Positions 7,169-14,918 of a DNA stretch of 42,461 nucleotides are shown one piece after another. The notes under the pieces are model-generated. The model was not told the DNA's origin. It searched no databases and was given only the letters and a program-made list of their open reading frames with translations. This DNA comes from Winogradskyella haliclonae (GTDB lineage: Bacteria > Bacteroidota > Bacteroidia > Flavobacteriales > Flavobacteriaceae): positions 1 to 42,461 of the forward strand of contig NZ_BMDQ01000006.1 of assembly GCF_014635865.1 (NCBI RefSeq), given 5' to 3'. The position numbers and the translations under genes were made by a program. Each line of letters opens with the position of its first letter. Position 1 is the stretch's first letter.

Positions 7169-8338
7169 TTATAAAATAGTGTCGGCACTAAATGGCTTTG
7201 ACGGTTTACCGTCAATCATCAATCGTAAGTAAATAGAATAGTTGGCAAGTGATACAAAATCAATCGCTTTAAAGACAGGATAGAATTCCTTTTCCATAAG
7301 TTTGGCATCGGTAATTCCAAGTCGGAAACAGATAATGGTTCCAACGTTCCCAAGTACGGATGCCCGAACTTCGGGTTCTAACTGCGATAGGAACTGATTG
7401 GCTAAAATGAGGCCGACTTTAAACTTTCGGATTTGTGCCAAAAGCTCTGCAATGAGTTCGCTTCCCGATAAGGTCTGGAACTCATCGATATATAGGAAAT
7501 AAGGTGTCCGCTGAGCTTCTGGAACATCAATTCGTGAGAAGGAAGCTGATGCCAAAGAGGTAAGTAAGAACCCACCTAAAATATTGGCAACATCTGCTCC
7601 GACTTGCCCTTTAGCCAAATTAAGCATCAAGATAGTGCCATCATCAATAATTGATCTTAAGGACAATTGCTTGGTGTTTTCAATTAGAATTTTCCGTACC
7701 ATACGATGTGAGAGAAACGCTCCCACTTTATTCATAATCGGCAATATGTCATTAGGTTTGTATTTCGGAAATTCTTTAATCCAAAAGAGGCGAATGGCTT
7801 CGGAGGTAATGTGAGGAAGGCATTCTTCTCGATATGATTTCTCATGTAATAGTTTGAGGATGTCCGCAAGCTGTGCTTTTGGCTGATCCAGTAAGGTTAG
7901 CAAGATCATTCGTAGAATATGTTCCATTTTCATACCCCAAGCCGATTTCCAATTTCGCTGGAAAATTTCCAAAAGATTAGAAGCTACGAGTGAGCGTTTA
8001 TGAATAGATACTTTTCGAAGAGGATTGTAGCCAATATCAAGATTGGGATTAGTGACATCAAAATAGATGACCTCTCTGTGAGGAAATCGATCTTTGAGAA
8101 ACTGCATCATTTCTCGTGAAGCATCTCCGTGTACGTCGAGAAAACAGAATCCTCTGCGAGCTTCTGCATCTTGTTTCATTAAGGTCTTGAGAAGCGTTGT
8201 TTTACCACTTCCACTTTTGCCAAAAGCATAGAGATGAAACATCCTATCTGCTTGACGAATACCAAAGGTCAGATTCGAATTTCGGTGGTTTGTTGAACCA
8301 AAATAACAAATATCATAGAGGTGGCTAAAAGGGTACAT
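7169..8338 (-). CDS. VirD4/TraD- or HerA-like P-loop ATPase
   Basis: A 389-residue protein without transmembrane segments. Walker A is GKSGSGKTT at residues 40-48, and Walker B is FLYIDEFQ near residue 282. LANQFLSQLEPEVRASVLGN matches the TraD/VirD4 C-terminal motif region, which recognises relaxosome or DNA substrates. Such ATPases form hexamers that pump DNA. The lack of a membrane anchor and the shortness are unusual for a true coupling protein, and a second coupling-type ATPase exists at 16899. Its frame starts just left of the structured region before the integrase. It could act in element transfer, or in DNA translocation during excision or replication. Confidence 0.8.
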   Translation of the reverse strand: MYPFSHLYDICYFGSTNHRNSNLTFGIRQADRMFHLYAFGKSGSGKTTLLKTLMKQDAEARRGFCFLDVHGDASREMMQFLKDRFPHREVIYFDVTNPNLDIGYNPLRKVSIHKRSLVASNLLEIFQRNWKSAWGMKMEHILRMILLTLLDQPKAQLADILKLLHEKSYREECLPHITSEAIRLFWIKEFPKYKPNDILPIMNKVGAFLSHRMVRKILIENTKQLSLRSIIDDGTILMLNLAKGQVGADVANILGGFLLTSLASASFSRIDVPEAQRTPYFLYIDEFQTLSGSELIAELLAQIRKFKVGLILANQFLSQLEPEVRASVLGNVGTIICFRLGITDAKLMEKEFYPVFKAIDFVSLANYSIYLRLMIDGKPSKPFSADTIL

Positions 8339-8702
8339 TTATAAGGGTAAGAATAGGGTGTATAAAGTTGTTTTGTCGATTTTAAATGACAAGTGAAAGA
8401 ACATTTGACATTTCTTAGAAATATGATACTTTTTGAAACCATTGAGTGAAAACTTTTTACGTTCAACTTACTACCATTATATCATATATGGGTAGAGGGA
8501 AGTAACACTCGGTACTTTAGGTAGGGAACGGGAGACTATTTCTTGCCATTATTTTGAAAATGAACTACACTATTATCAGCAACTTAAAATGTAAAACAAC
8601 CCCGTTGGGCGAAAGCCTCGTCGGTATTTTATATACTGGCTAAAACGACAACGGCGGTGATCTTCATTTTTTCTAATACTATTTTTTGGTATTGGGAATA
8701 TG
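8339..8702. other. Divergent intergenic region with a compact hairpin fold
   Basis: No gene seen. It separates the leftward ATPase gene from the rightward integrase, so both promoters should lie here. At 8601-8654 the sequence folds as CCGTTG ... CAACGG enclosing a GGC-GAAA-GCC hairpin (GNRA tetraloop) and a second GTCG / CGAC stem. There is also a near-palindrome around CCATTATATCATATATGG (about 8472-8489). This may be an RNA leader, an antisense RNA or a protein-binding site; the sequence does not decide. Confidence 0.4.
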
Positions 8703-8736
8703 AAAGACCCGCTAGATCGTTTTTGGCGGGTCTTTT
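8703..8736 (+). terminator. Hairpin just before the integrase start (terminator or attenuator)
   Basis: AAAGACCCGC pairs perfectly over 10 bp with GCGGGTCTTT, and TT follows. It ends 8 bp before the integrase ATG at 8744. Either it stops upstream transcription from running into the integrase, or it works as an attenuator in the integrase leader. It also shows that an in-frame start further upstream (8657) is unlikely. Confidence 0.7.
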
Positions 8737-8743
8737 ATGTATA

Positions 8744-9742
8744 ATGACTATTCAAGAATCAATACAGATTTATTTAAAATGGAAAGAATCAACCCGAATT
8801 ATTGCTCATAAGCGTTACAAAATTCGTTTAGACCAATTTGCGAATTTTATAACTTCTCAAGGGAAGAGACAATTAGAAGAAATTAATGGCGATGACGTTA
8901 TCGCATACCATACCGAAATGAAAAAAAGCTACAGTCTTACAACAGTGGCTTATTCGGCAAGTATATTAAAAAATTTCTTTTGGTTTTGGCATGGAAGAAA
9001 CAAGATATCTTTTAGTCCAAAAGAGATTGAGGTTACTAAATTTAAAAGTCCCATTAAAGAATTGGTATCAAAAAAAGGCTTTGACGCCATTAATAAACTA
9101 CTAAAAAATGATAATCGTTCTGATCTGCAACGTAAACTGGCAATCAACTTATTATGGGATACAGGAATGCGTGTTAGTGAACTAACTTCGTTAAAGCTTG
9201 CAGATATTAAAGAACCTTCGGCTAATGGATTGCGTACAGCAATAATAGGAACAAGAAAAACTCTTGATAACGATCAAGTGGTTTGGGGAGAGGAAACTAA
9301 TGAAATACTGAATTGTTATTTGGGCATTCGCTTATGTATAGATACAGCTCATGATGAACTATTGATTAACCCTAAGACTGGAAAACCTTTTACGGATAGA
9401 AGCATACAACGGTGGGTCAAGGAACTAAAAAATAAGGTAGGCATTGAAAAAAATATCACACCTCACTCGTTCCGTCATTCAAAAGCACATAAAATACTTG
9501 ATCACGGTGGCGATGTGACACACGTTGCCGCAATATTACGACATAGTTCTCCTGAGTCTTCGTTCAAATACTTACGATTAAATGAATCGAAGCACTTAAA
9601 AACAGCAGGTAAATATTTAGGAGAAGCCTTATTAGGTAATGAAAATGCTATAAATTCTGATAAACGTCTATTGGAACAAAACACCTTATTACTTCAACTA
9701 CTTAAAATTCAGCAACTGAACAATAGTATCGTCTTAAATTAA
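8744..9742 (+). CDS. Tyrosine recombinase / phage-type integrase
   Basis: A 332-residue enzyme with an N-terminal SAM-like core-binding domain (about 1-100) and a C-terminal catalytic domain. The catalytic set is complete: Arg143 in DTGMRVSEL, His241 and Arg244 in TPHSFRHS, His267 in ILRHSS, and nucleophile Tyr276 in FKYLR. It would integrate and excise the element by site-specific recombination. The start at 8744 (MTIQESIQ) follows a hairpin, while the earlier in-frame ATG at 8657 would translate through that hairpin. A terminator follows directly. No attachment core could be identified, and there is no tRNA next to it, so its target is unknown. Confidence 0.9.
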   Translation: MTIQESIQIYLKWKESTRIIAHKRYKIRLDQFANFITSQGKRQLEEINGDDVIAYHTEMKKSYSLTTVAYSASILKNFFWFWHGRNKISFSPKEIEVTKFKSPIKELVSKKGFDAINKLLKNDNRSDLQRKLAINLLWDTGMRVSELTSLKLADIKEPSANGLRTAIIGTRKTLDNDQVVWGEETNEILNCYLGIRLCIDTAHDELLINPKTGKPFTDRSIQRWVKELKNKVGIEKNITPHSFRHSKAHKILDHGGDVTHVAAILRHSSPESSFKYLRLNESKHLKTAGKYLGEALLGNENAINSDKRLLEQNTLLLQLLKIQQLNNSIVLN

Positions 9743-9766
9743 AAAGCAATCCTATGATTGTTTTTT
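9743..9766 (+). terminator. Terminator of the integrase gene
   Basis: AAAAAGCAATC-CTAT-GATTGTTTTTT: a stem made of CAATC/GATTG extended by A-T pairs, followed by a T run. It starts right at the integrase stop codon. Confidence 0.8.
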
Positions 9767-10061
9767 ATTTTGAATCAGGTTATACTACCGATAGTACTTT
9801 TAACTATGAATACAGAATCGTATCGATATGCCTTTTAAAAATGTAATGTTTACATTTTAAGTTGCTATCGTTTTAGGATTCTATGGATCGATACAATGCC
9901 TCGAAAGGGGTATAAAAATATACTAGCTTAATGTCGTAAAATACCACTTGTACGACAGATGTCAACAGTTGTACGACATAGGATTTCAAAACAAGGTGTT
10001 TCGCCACGATTATGTATTGGGCAATTGCCCTAAGGTTAAAAGTACATAAACAACAATTTAA
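9767..10061 (+). other. Iteron-like region upstream of the replication gene; candidate replication origin
   Basis: TTGTACGACA occurs twice as a direct repeat, at 9948-9957 and 9969-9978, exactly 21 bp apart (two helical turns). An inverted partial copy, TGTCGTA, lies at 9932-9938. Upstream is an AT-rich 9-bp stem AAAATGTAA-TGT-TTACATTTT at 9838-9858. Direct repeats plus an AT-rich palindrome in front of a Rep gene are the usual layout of an origin bound by its initiator. The region could equally be the operator of the downstream genes. No replication has been shown. Confidence 0.45.
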
Positions 10062-10271
10062 ATGACTAAATTTTATAACGTCGTATCGTGCAAAACCATT
10101 ACTAATAATGCCAATAAAAAAATCTACCATAAAGTAGGTGTTGTGAAAGTGACCGAAAACGGTGCTTGGTATTTACAACTGTATCATCAACCTAATACAG
10201 ACTTTCAGATTTTCCCGACACATAATGATGCATTACCAGTAATTGATTTTGGAACCGATGCGATTGCATAA
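10062..10271 (+). CDS. Small conserved-looking protein preceding Rep
   Basis: A 69-residue protein; the sequence VGVVKVTENGAWYLQLYHQ suggests an antiparallel beta sheet, roughly like the small DUF736-type proteins of mobile elements, though I cannot confirm that family. It has no signal or membrane segment. It overlaps the following replication gene by 10-30 bp depending on that gene's start, so the two form one operon downstream of the iteron-like repeats. Confidence 0.6.
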   Translation: MTKFYNVVSCKTITNNANKKIYHKVGVVKVTENGAWYLQLYHQPNTDFQIFPTHNDALPVIDFGTDAIA

Positions 10272-10785
10272 TACAACACCCGTTCCCAATATGCTGTTTG
10301 ATCAGCAGATAGGGAATTTGAGTGGTTCGGCGTTGCGAGTGTATCTTAAGATCATTCGTAATGTTTTGGGATGGCGTGATGAGCAAGGAAAGGTTAAAAA
10401 TAGAGATTGGATTAGTCACAGCCAGTTCGAGAAAACGGGATTGTCCAACCGAAGTGTGACCAATGGTATCCAGGAACTACTGGATAAGAACTTAATCCAA
10501 GTTACAGACCACACAGGAAATAGTTTACAAGACCCTGTCAGGCGTAAAACAGCTAAAAGAGTCTACTATAGCCCAGTTCTGGAAAACGCTGAAAAAACTG
10601 CGTTCTACAACGCAAAAACAAAAGAAAACGACTGTAATAGTTACGGACTACAAAAGAAATTTAATACAAAAGCGTATACCGCAACATACGAACAAAAGGG
10701 AAAACTCACAGATAGGCAACGGTATGAGCAGATTAAACTGCAACAACAACGAAAGCAGTTACAAAGAGATAGCTGGAATTACTAA
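10258..10785 (+). CDS. Replication initiator-like protein with an N-terminal winged helix
   Basis: Residues about 10-100 have the look of phage/plasmid replication proteins of the O-protein or replisome-organiser type. VPNMLFDQQIGNLSGSALRV leads into RNVLGWRDEQGKV, then SHSQFEKTGLSNRSVTNGI (helix-turn-helix recognition part) and LLDKNLIQVTDHTG (wing). The C-terminal half is Lys/Gln-rich and probably disordered or coiled (QRYEQIKLQQQRKQLQRD). The start at 10258 (MRLHNTT) or 10243 overlaps the upstream small gene. Direct repeats at 9948 and 9969 could be its binding sites. An alternative role is transcriptional control of the element. Confidence 0.7.
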   Translation: MRLHNTTPVPNMLFDQQIGNLSGSALRVYLKIIRNVLGWRDEQGKVKNRDWISHSQFEKTGLSNRSVTNGIQELLDKNLIQVTDHTGNSLQDPVRRKTAKRVYYSPVLENAEKTAFYNAKTKENDCNSYGLQKKFNTKAYTATYEQKGKLTDRQRYEQIKLQQQRKQLQRDSWNY

Positions 10786-10804
10786 CTGTGTTTTCAGCAA
10801 ATAC

Positions 10805-10822
10805 TAAAAGCTAACGCTTTTA
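10805..10822. terminator. Bidirectional terminator between Rep and the 2H phosphoesterase gene
   Basis: TAAAAGC-TAAC-GCTTTTA is a perfect 7-bp stem with a 4-base loop between two convergent genes, with A/T tracts on both sides. Confidence 0.65.
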
Positions 10823-10829
10823 TAAACGA

Positions 10830-11414
10830 CTATACGTCTACTAAATCAACTACAAATACTTCTTTCAAACACGTCCCCTTGTCTGAAGCTGGAGAAATAC
10901 CGATTTTAGATACTACTGAATTTGAATGTTCAATTCGCATTTCATTAATCCTAACTTCTATTTCACCAGTAATCGTATCGATATATCCTAAAGTGATATG
11001 CGGAGATACTTTTGGCATACCATAGTAATCAAATCGCATATACTTTTTAATCTTATTAAAAAAAGCATATTTGATAGTTTTGATTCTATTTTTTGGTGCA
11101 ACGTCCATAAATAGGAAGTTTCGTTTAGGAGTTACTATGTAAGGATTTGTAACTGTTATTTTTTGCCTTTTAGTTTCCGAAGCCACTTCGGAAACTCCTT
11201 TAAGAATCTGTGTATAGTTTTCTAATGAAGGGATGTTACCCATAAGCACCGTAAGATGTGGAATATGTTCTTTTGAAAAATCAATATCGGACCCTTGAGT
11301 TACGAGTACCTTATTTAATGCCTTTATTTCAGTAGATAGACATTCCTCCAAGCAAAAGTGAATATTGATTCGCATCGGGAAATCATCTTGGGTAAATACT
11401 TTATTCATTTTCAA
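10830..11414 (-). CDS. 2H phosphoesterase (LigT / 2'-5' RNA ligase-like)
   Basis: A 194-residue protein with the two HxT motifs that define the 2H superfamily: His53-Leu-Thr55 in IPHLTVLMG and His139-Ile-Thr141 in SPHITLGYI, about 85 residues apart as is usual. The family hydrolyses or ligates 2'-5' or cyclic phosphodiester bonds in RNA and nucleotides; some members degrade cyclic signalling nucleotides. It lies 12 bp downstream of the STAND NTPase gene on the same strand, so the two are surely co-transcribed. In that setting it may be the effector, or a regulator that removes a nucleotide signal. The biochemical class is fairly certain; the substrate is unknown. Confidence 0.8.
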   Translation of the reverse strand: MKMNKVFTQDDFPMRINIHFCLEECLSTEIKALNKVLVTQGSDIDFSKEHIPHLTVLMGNIPSLENYTQILKGVSEVASETKRQKITVTNPYIVTPKRNFLFMDVAPKNRIKTIKYAFFNKIKKYMRFDYYGMPKVSPHITLGYIDTITGEIEVRINEMRIEHSNSVVSKIGISPASDKGTCLKEVFVVDLVDV

Positions 11415-11426
11415 AACTAAATGGTT

Positions 11427-14270
11427 CTAATCTAAAAGTTTAGACACCGTTTTTTGTATATGGATATTCACTTTTGAGGTTTTTTTATGATGAGCATTAC
11501 GAATTTCAAGAGCAGTTGCCTTGGCTAAATCTTTAAGATTAGGATGCTCCAAAGCGACTTTAATATGATCACCATAATGAATAGGCTCATCTTTTCGAAC
11601 GGGTTCTATCGGTATTTTAATTTCTGTCTTCCAATTATGTAATACTTTTTTACTTGCTTCTGTAGACTCGTTTGGAAATTCTCTATAACTCAAAAGGACA
11701 TTGAGAATAAAACTCCTGTCTTTATTGTTCTGCCAGTTATTTAGTACATCTAAAGTTGCTTCTTTCCAAGCAGGAATATCATGAAAAGGAATACGCGTTA
11801 TACGCTTAAAATCATACGAAAAACTATCTTTTGATTTTCCATAATGTTTATTTGTAACGATGCCTTCTATGTGTGATTTTATAAATTCTGGTGTTTTAGG
11901 TTCTTTGCTATAGCAACTAAATGCATGGAAACTTAGACTTGGGTGAAAATCGGTTCGGTTGTCCAAAATCCGTTTTGCCATACCAAGCTTGATTTCTGTG
12001 TCAGGACAGTCTTGCATAGCTCGTGAGGTAATTTTGTAATGAAGTTGATTCACATGAGGATCGTTAAGGATAGTTTTGCTGGCCGATAATTTATCAGTAT
12101 CATTTTTGGACTTCCTAAAGGCCTCCATAACTAATCTAAAATGAAGTCTTGTAATCTCACTATGGTTCAAAATTCTACTAATGGCAGATTTGATATCATT
12201 ATAATCATTAGCATACTTTAATATCGTATGTAAAAGTATTCTATCGATATCTAAAGGATCTTTATAAGCTTTGAGAATATTTTGAATAGCACATTTCTTT
12301 GCATGAGCATCATTAGATACTTTAAACGCTCTTCCTAATACAAGATTGCTATAATCCAATAGCTTTGAACTCTTTAAAATAGAGTTGACTGCTTTCTGGG
12401 TTTGTCTATAAGAACTTGAATTGTTAGTTGCTGTAAAAAAGATATTGGAGTGCTTAGGGTTAAAGCTTTCAATATTGTCGAGAACATAGTTGCAAATACC
12501 CTTATATTTCTTTATTTGCTTTTGTAAATACACATGAGGATAAATCTGATTTAACATCAGATTTTTAATCAATTCTAAGTGTTGTTCCTCTTCAATTTCA
12601 AGATCATCAAGATTGTTTAAAAAGACCAATTCTTTATTACCAGTCGCTATTAATCTTTTTACATAAGACAATTTATCTACATCATCTTCAAATAAATGGT
12701 GTTCGTTTTTTAAAAAATAAAACACCAAATTCGCGATGGATTTTTGGTGGGAGGTAAAATTAAAAAGTGCTTCTAACACCATAGATTTTACAATGTCATC
12801 AAATGGGATGACGTCTTTTATTAAATGTTCTATTTGAGACAGTCCTTCATCAGCAAAAATATCATGGTTGAAACGCAAATAGTCGGTATCTGAGGACGTC
12901 TTAATCGTTATATAATTTCGAAGTATATCATGATATTTGGAGCTATGATTCATCAAGTCTTTGAATAATAAACGTACCTGTTTTTTATCATCAAAATGTT
13001 CAGCTATTTCTAAAAATGTTTGGTAGCTAATATGGAATTTACTTTTCGAATATATATGTGCCCAGCATAATAACGCTTTAGCAAGACCAGAGTACTCTGA
13101 TGCAAGTGTGCCAATATCAGAAGCTATAATATCTTGAAATGCTAATTCGGGATTCACAAGTGACGTATTAGAAACTGTGGCACCTGTTTCTGCACTTCGA
13201 ATTAATGTATACAACATTAAAAACAAGGAAGTGTTATTAATGTTATTTTGATATTTAATCAATATATGATTATCAATATTCCACTCAGGATTTTTTGCTA
13301 CAATGCCTTGAATGATATCCCAATTTTCAGAATTTTTTAGCTCAAAAATTGCATTATGGTCAATCAGATGTCTTCTGTAATGTGCTTTTGGAATTCTATC
13401 GCCAATTAAAACACGCACATGATTTGTATGGGTGCTTTGATTAAGAAATTTAATGGATTCTACCTCGAGGTAATTGGTAAGACGATACCAATCCTCTATA
13501 ATGATCAAATAGTGTTGTGACGTATTTGCCTTAACATTTTCCCACCCAATATGAACGAAATCATCAAATTGATGCTCTTTTATCCATAACACCTTAAATG
13601 TTTGATGTCTTAACTCCAAAGCTACTCTTCTAAGCAAAGTAGATTTCCCAATGCCTCCACTACCACATACAATACCAATAACTTTATATTTATACTCTCG
13701 ATCAAACGCAGATATACATAGTGACTTAATAGTATGTACTTCTTTACGTTCAATATCATAACTAAAGGCAACTCCTGACCACTGAGATTCATTATCTAAC
13801 TTTGAAAGGTAAAACATCGTTTTGGAGATTGGATGTCCCTCTTTTAGGTTATTAAAAAACGAGGAGTCTATAATGTCAGTTCCATTAATATTGTTGTTGA
13901 TTTGGTCATCTTGTTTTGTAATTATTGAGACCGTAGTTGAGTGTTTATCCTCTATTTTATTCTTAATGATCTCATCACAAAAGCCTTCAATCATAGTAAT
14001 TGGCTTTGAAGAAAAACTCAGATAGCCATCTTCAAAAAGTAGACGCCAGAATGTATCAGAAGACAACCCCATCTTGTCACTTTCATCTTTCTTTTCGTTT
14101 TCAAAACGCTCGATAACAAGTACACTGAGTTTGTTTGTAAAGGGATTGATACTTGGACTACTGGTATCGTTCATTTTAGCTCGCTCCGCAGGGTCATCAG
14201 CATAAAGCAAGCAATAAGCCTCTTTAATCTTAGCTCTTACTTTATCTCTTCTTTCTAATGTAATTGCCAT
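11427..14270 (-). CDS. STAND-type P-loop NTPase with C-terminal helical repeats; candidate defence sensor
   Basis: A 947-residue protein. Residues 1-110 form a small N-terminal domain, perhaps DNA-binding (ERRDKVRAKIKEAYCLLY ... DTFWRLLFEDG). Walker A is GSGGIGKST at 203-211 and Walker B is HYLIIIEDW at 253-261. The helical STAND region follows. From about 590 to 800, units of about 37 residues recur (LDYSNLVLGRAFKVSND, IDRILLHTILKYANDYND, ITRLHFRLVMEAFRKSKND, NQLHYKITSRAMQDCPD), a solenoid suited to ligand sensing. STAND proteins are switch ATPases that oligomerise on ligand binding; bacterial Avs defence proteins and NLR receptors share the plan. No nuclease or TIR effector is visible inside, so the adjacent 2H phosphoesterase is the natural effector candidate. 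The gene ends in a Lys-rich tail. Confidence 0.75.
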   Translation of the reverse strand: MAITLERRDKVRAKIKEAYCLLYADDPAERAKMNDTSSPSINPFTNKLSVLVIERFENEKKDESDKMGLSSDTFWRLLFEDGYLSFSSKPITMIEGFCDEIIKNKIEDKHSTTVSIITKQDDQINNNINGTDIIDSSFFNNLKEGHPISKTMFYLSKLDNESQWSGVAFSYDIERKEVHTIKSLCISAFDREYKYKVIGIVCGSGGIGKSTLLRRVALELRHQTFKVLWIKEHQFDDFVHIGWENVKANTSQHYLIIIEDWYRLTNYLEVESIKFLNQSTHTNHVRVLIGDRIPKAHYRRHLIDHNAIFELKNSENWDIIQGIVAKNPEWNIDNHILIKYQNNINNTSLFLMLYTLIRSAETGATVSNTSLVNPELAFQDIIASDIGTLASEYSGLAKALLCWAHIYSKSKFHISYQTFLEIAEHFDDKKQVRLLFKDLMNHSSKYHDILRNYITIKTSSDTDYLRFNHDIFADEGLSQIEHLIKDVIPFDDIVKSMVLEALFNFTSHQKSIANLVFYFLKNEHHLFEDDVDKLSYVKRLIATGNKELVFLNNLDDLEIEEEQHLELIKNLMLNQIYPHVYLQKQIKKYKGICNYVLDNIESFNPKHSNIFFTATNNSSSYRQTQKAVNSILKSSKLLDYSNLVLGRAFKVSNDAHAKKCAIQNILKAYKDPLDIDRILLHTILKYANDYNDIKSAISRILNHSEITRLHFRLVMEAFRKSKNDTDKLSASKTILNDPHVNQLHYKITSRAMQDCPDTEIKLGMAKRILDNRTDFHPSLSFHAFSCYSKEPKTPEFIKSHIEGIVTNKHYGKSKDSFSYDFKRITRIPFHDIPAWKEATLDVLNNWQNNKDRSFILNVLLSYREFPNESTEASKKVLHNWKTEIKIPIEPVRKDEPIHYGDHIKVALEHPNLKDLAKATALEIRNAHHKKTSKVNIHIQKTVSKLLD

Positions 14271-14554
14271 TTAAACTTCTGAAAGTCATAAATCTACAAC
14301 TTTTTATCCGTTTTGCTCAATCCTGCAAAACCCTGCTTAATCCTGCCTTGGTTCCTTTGCTTTTGTAAGACGAAAACAGCTCACCTATTGGTCGTAGGTG
14401 AGCCTAAAATTCGCCGAGAAACAAAGAACCATTTTGAATCTCAACTTATTCAATTGTAAGAAACGACCTTCCAATCGAATCGATACATATGTATCATATA
14501 CGGTAAGAAAGTCAAGAGTTTTCAAAGTGGTTTCAAACAAAGATTAACCCTTTA
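14271..14554. other. Candidate origin of transfer: spaced repeats, hairpin and palindrome
   Basis: Three hexamers (TCCTGC, CCCTGC, TCCTGC) start at 14321, 14331 and 14341, exactly 10 bp apart. Next comes a 9-bp stem GCTCACCTA / TAGGTGAGC at 14379-14403 with a 7-base loop, then a perfect 14-bp palindrome GATACATATGTATC at 14482-14495. The region separates the leftward STAND operon from the rightward mobilization block. Helically phased repeats beside an inverted repeat upstream of relaxase genes are typical oriT features, but no nic site can be named. It must also hold both divergent promoters. Confidence 0.4.
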
Positions 14555-14848
14555 ATGGAAACTACTATGACACATTCAAATTCCGAGTTTAAAACTCACA
14601 AGAAAAAGACCTATTCTAATCACTATCTCATTGGCTATTTTATTAAGTACAACTACTTGCCTGTAGATTCTAAAGATGAGGATTTTATCGTCTTCTTTAA
14701 CCCAAGAAAAAATCAGTACTTAAAATTTCCAAGTACACAACAAAGATTTACAAAAGCAGATATCAAATCACTCTTCGAGAGTGAAGCGGTAGACTTATCT
14801 AAAAAAGCAGAATGGTTACGTTTTCGCTTTTTTAAATACAGTAAGTAA
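14555..14848 (+). CDS. Small basic hypothetical protein at the head of the mobilization block
   Basis: A 97-residue, Lys/Arg- and aromatic-rich soluble protein (SNHYLIGYFIKYNYLP, EWLRFRFFKYSK). The start may be 14555 or the ATG at 14567 (MTHSNSEF). It is followed at once by a terminator, so it is a single-gene unit. I do not recognise a family. The basic nature and the place next to a candidate oriT are compatible with a DNA-binding accessory protein; that is inference. Confidence 0.6.
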   Translation: METTMTHSNSEFKTHKKKTYSNHYLIGYFIKYNYLPVDSKDEDFIVFFNPRKNQYLKFPSTQQRFTKADIKSLFESEAVDLSKKAEWLRFRFFKYSK

Positions 14849-14857
14849 TAACATTAA

Positions 14858-14885
14858 AGCACATCTCCAAACAGAGATGTGCTTT
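14858..14885 (+). terminator. Terminator after the small basic gene
   Basis: GCACATCTC-CAAACA-GAGATGTGC: a perfect 9-bp stem with a 6-base loop, followed by TTTTCTATTTC. It lies 10 bp after the stop at 14848 and before the next start at 14919. Confidence 0.85.
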
Positions 14886-14918
14886 TCTATTTCAATTATT
14901 AATTCACTAAACCCTTTT

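Noticed and set aside
8339..8743. tRNA gene as the integrase attachment site
   Set aside because: No cloverleaf or T-loop sequence could be found in this gap or near 33250.
9873..10130. Leftward 85-codon frame
   Set aside because: Covers the iteron-like repeats and the start of the 10062 gene; no start signal and no recognisable protein pattern.
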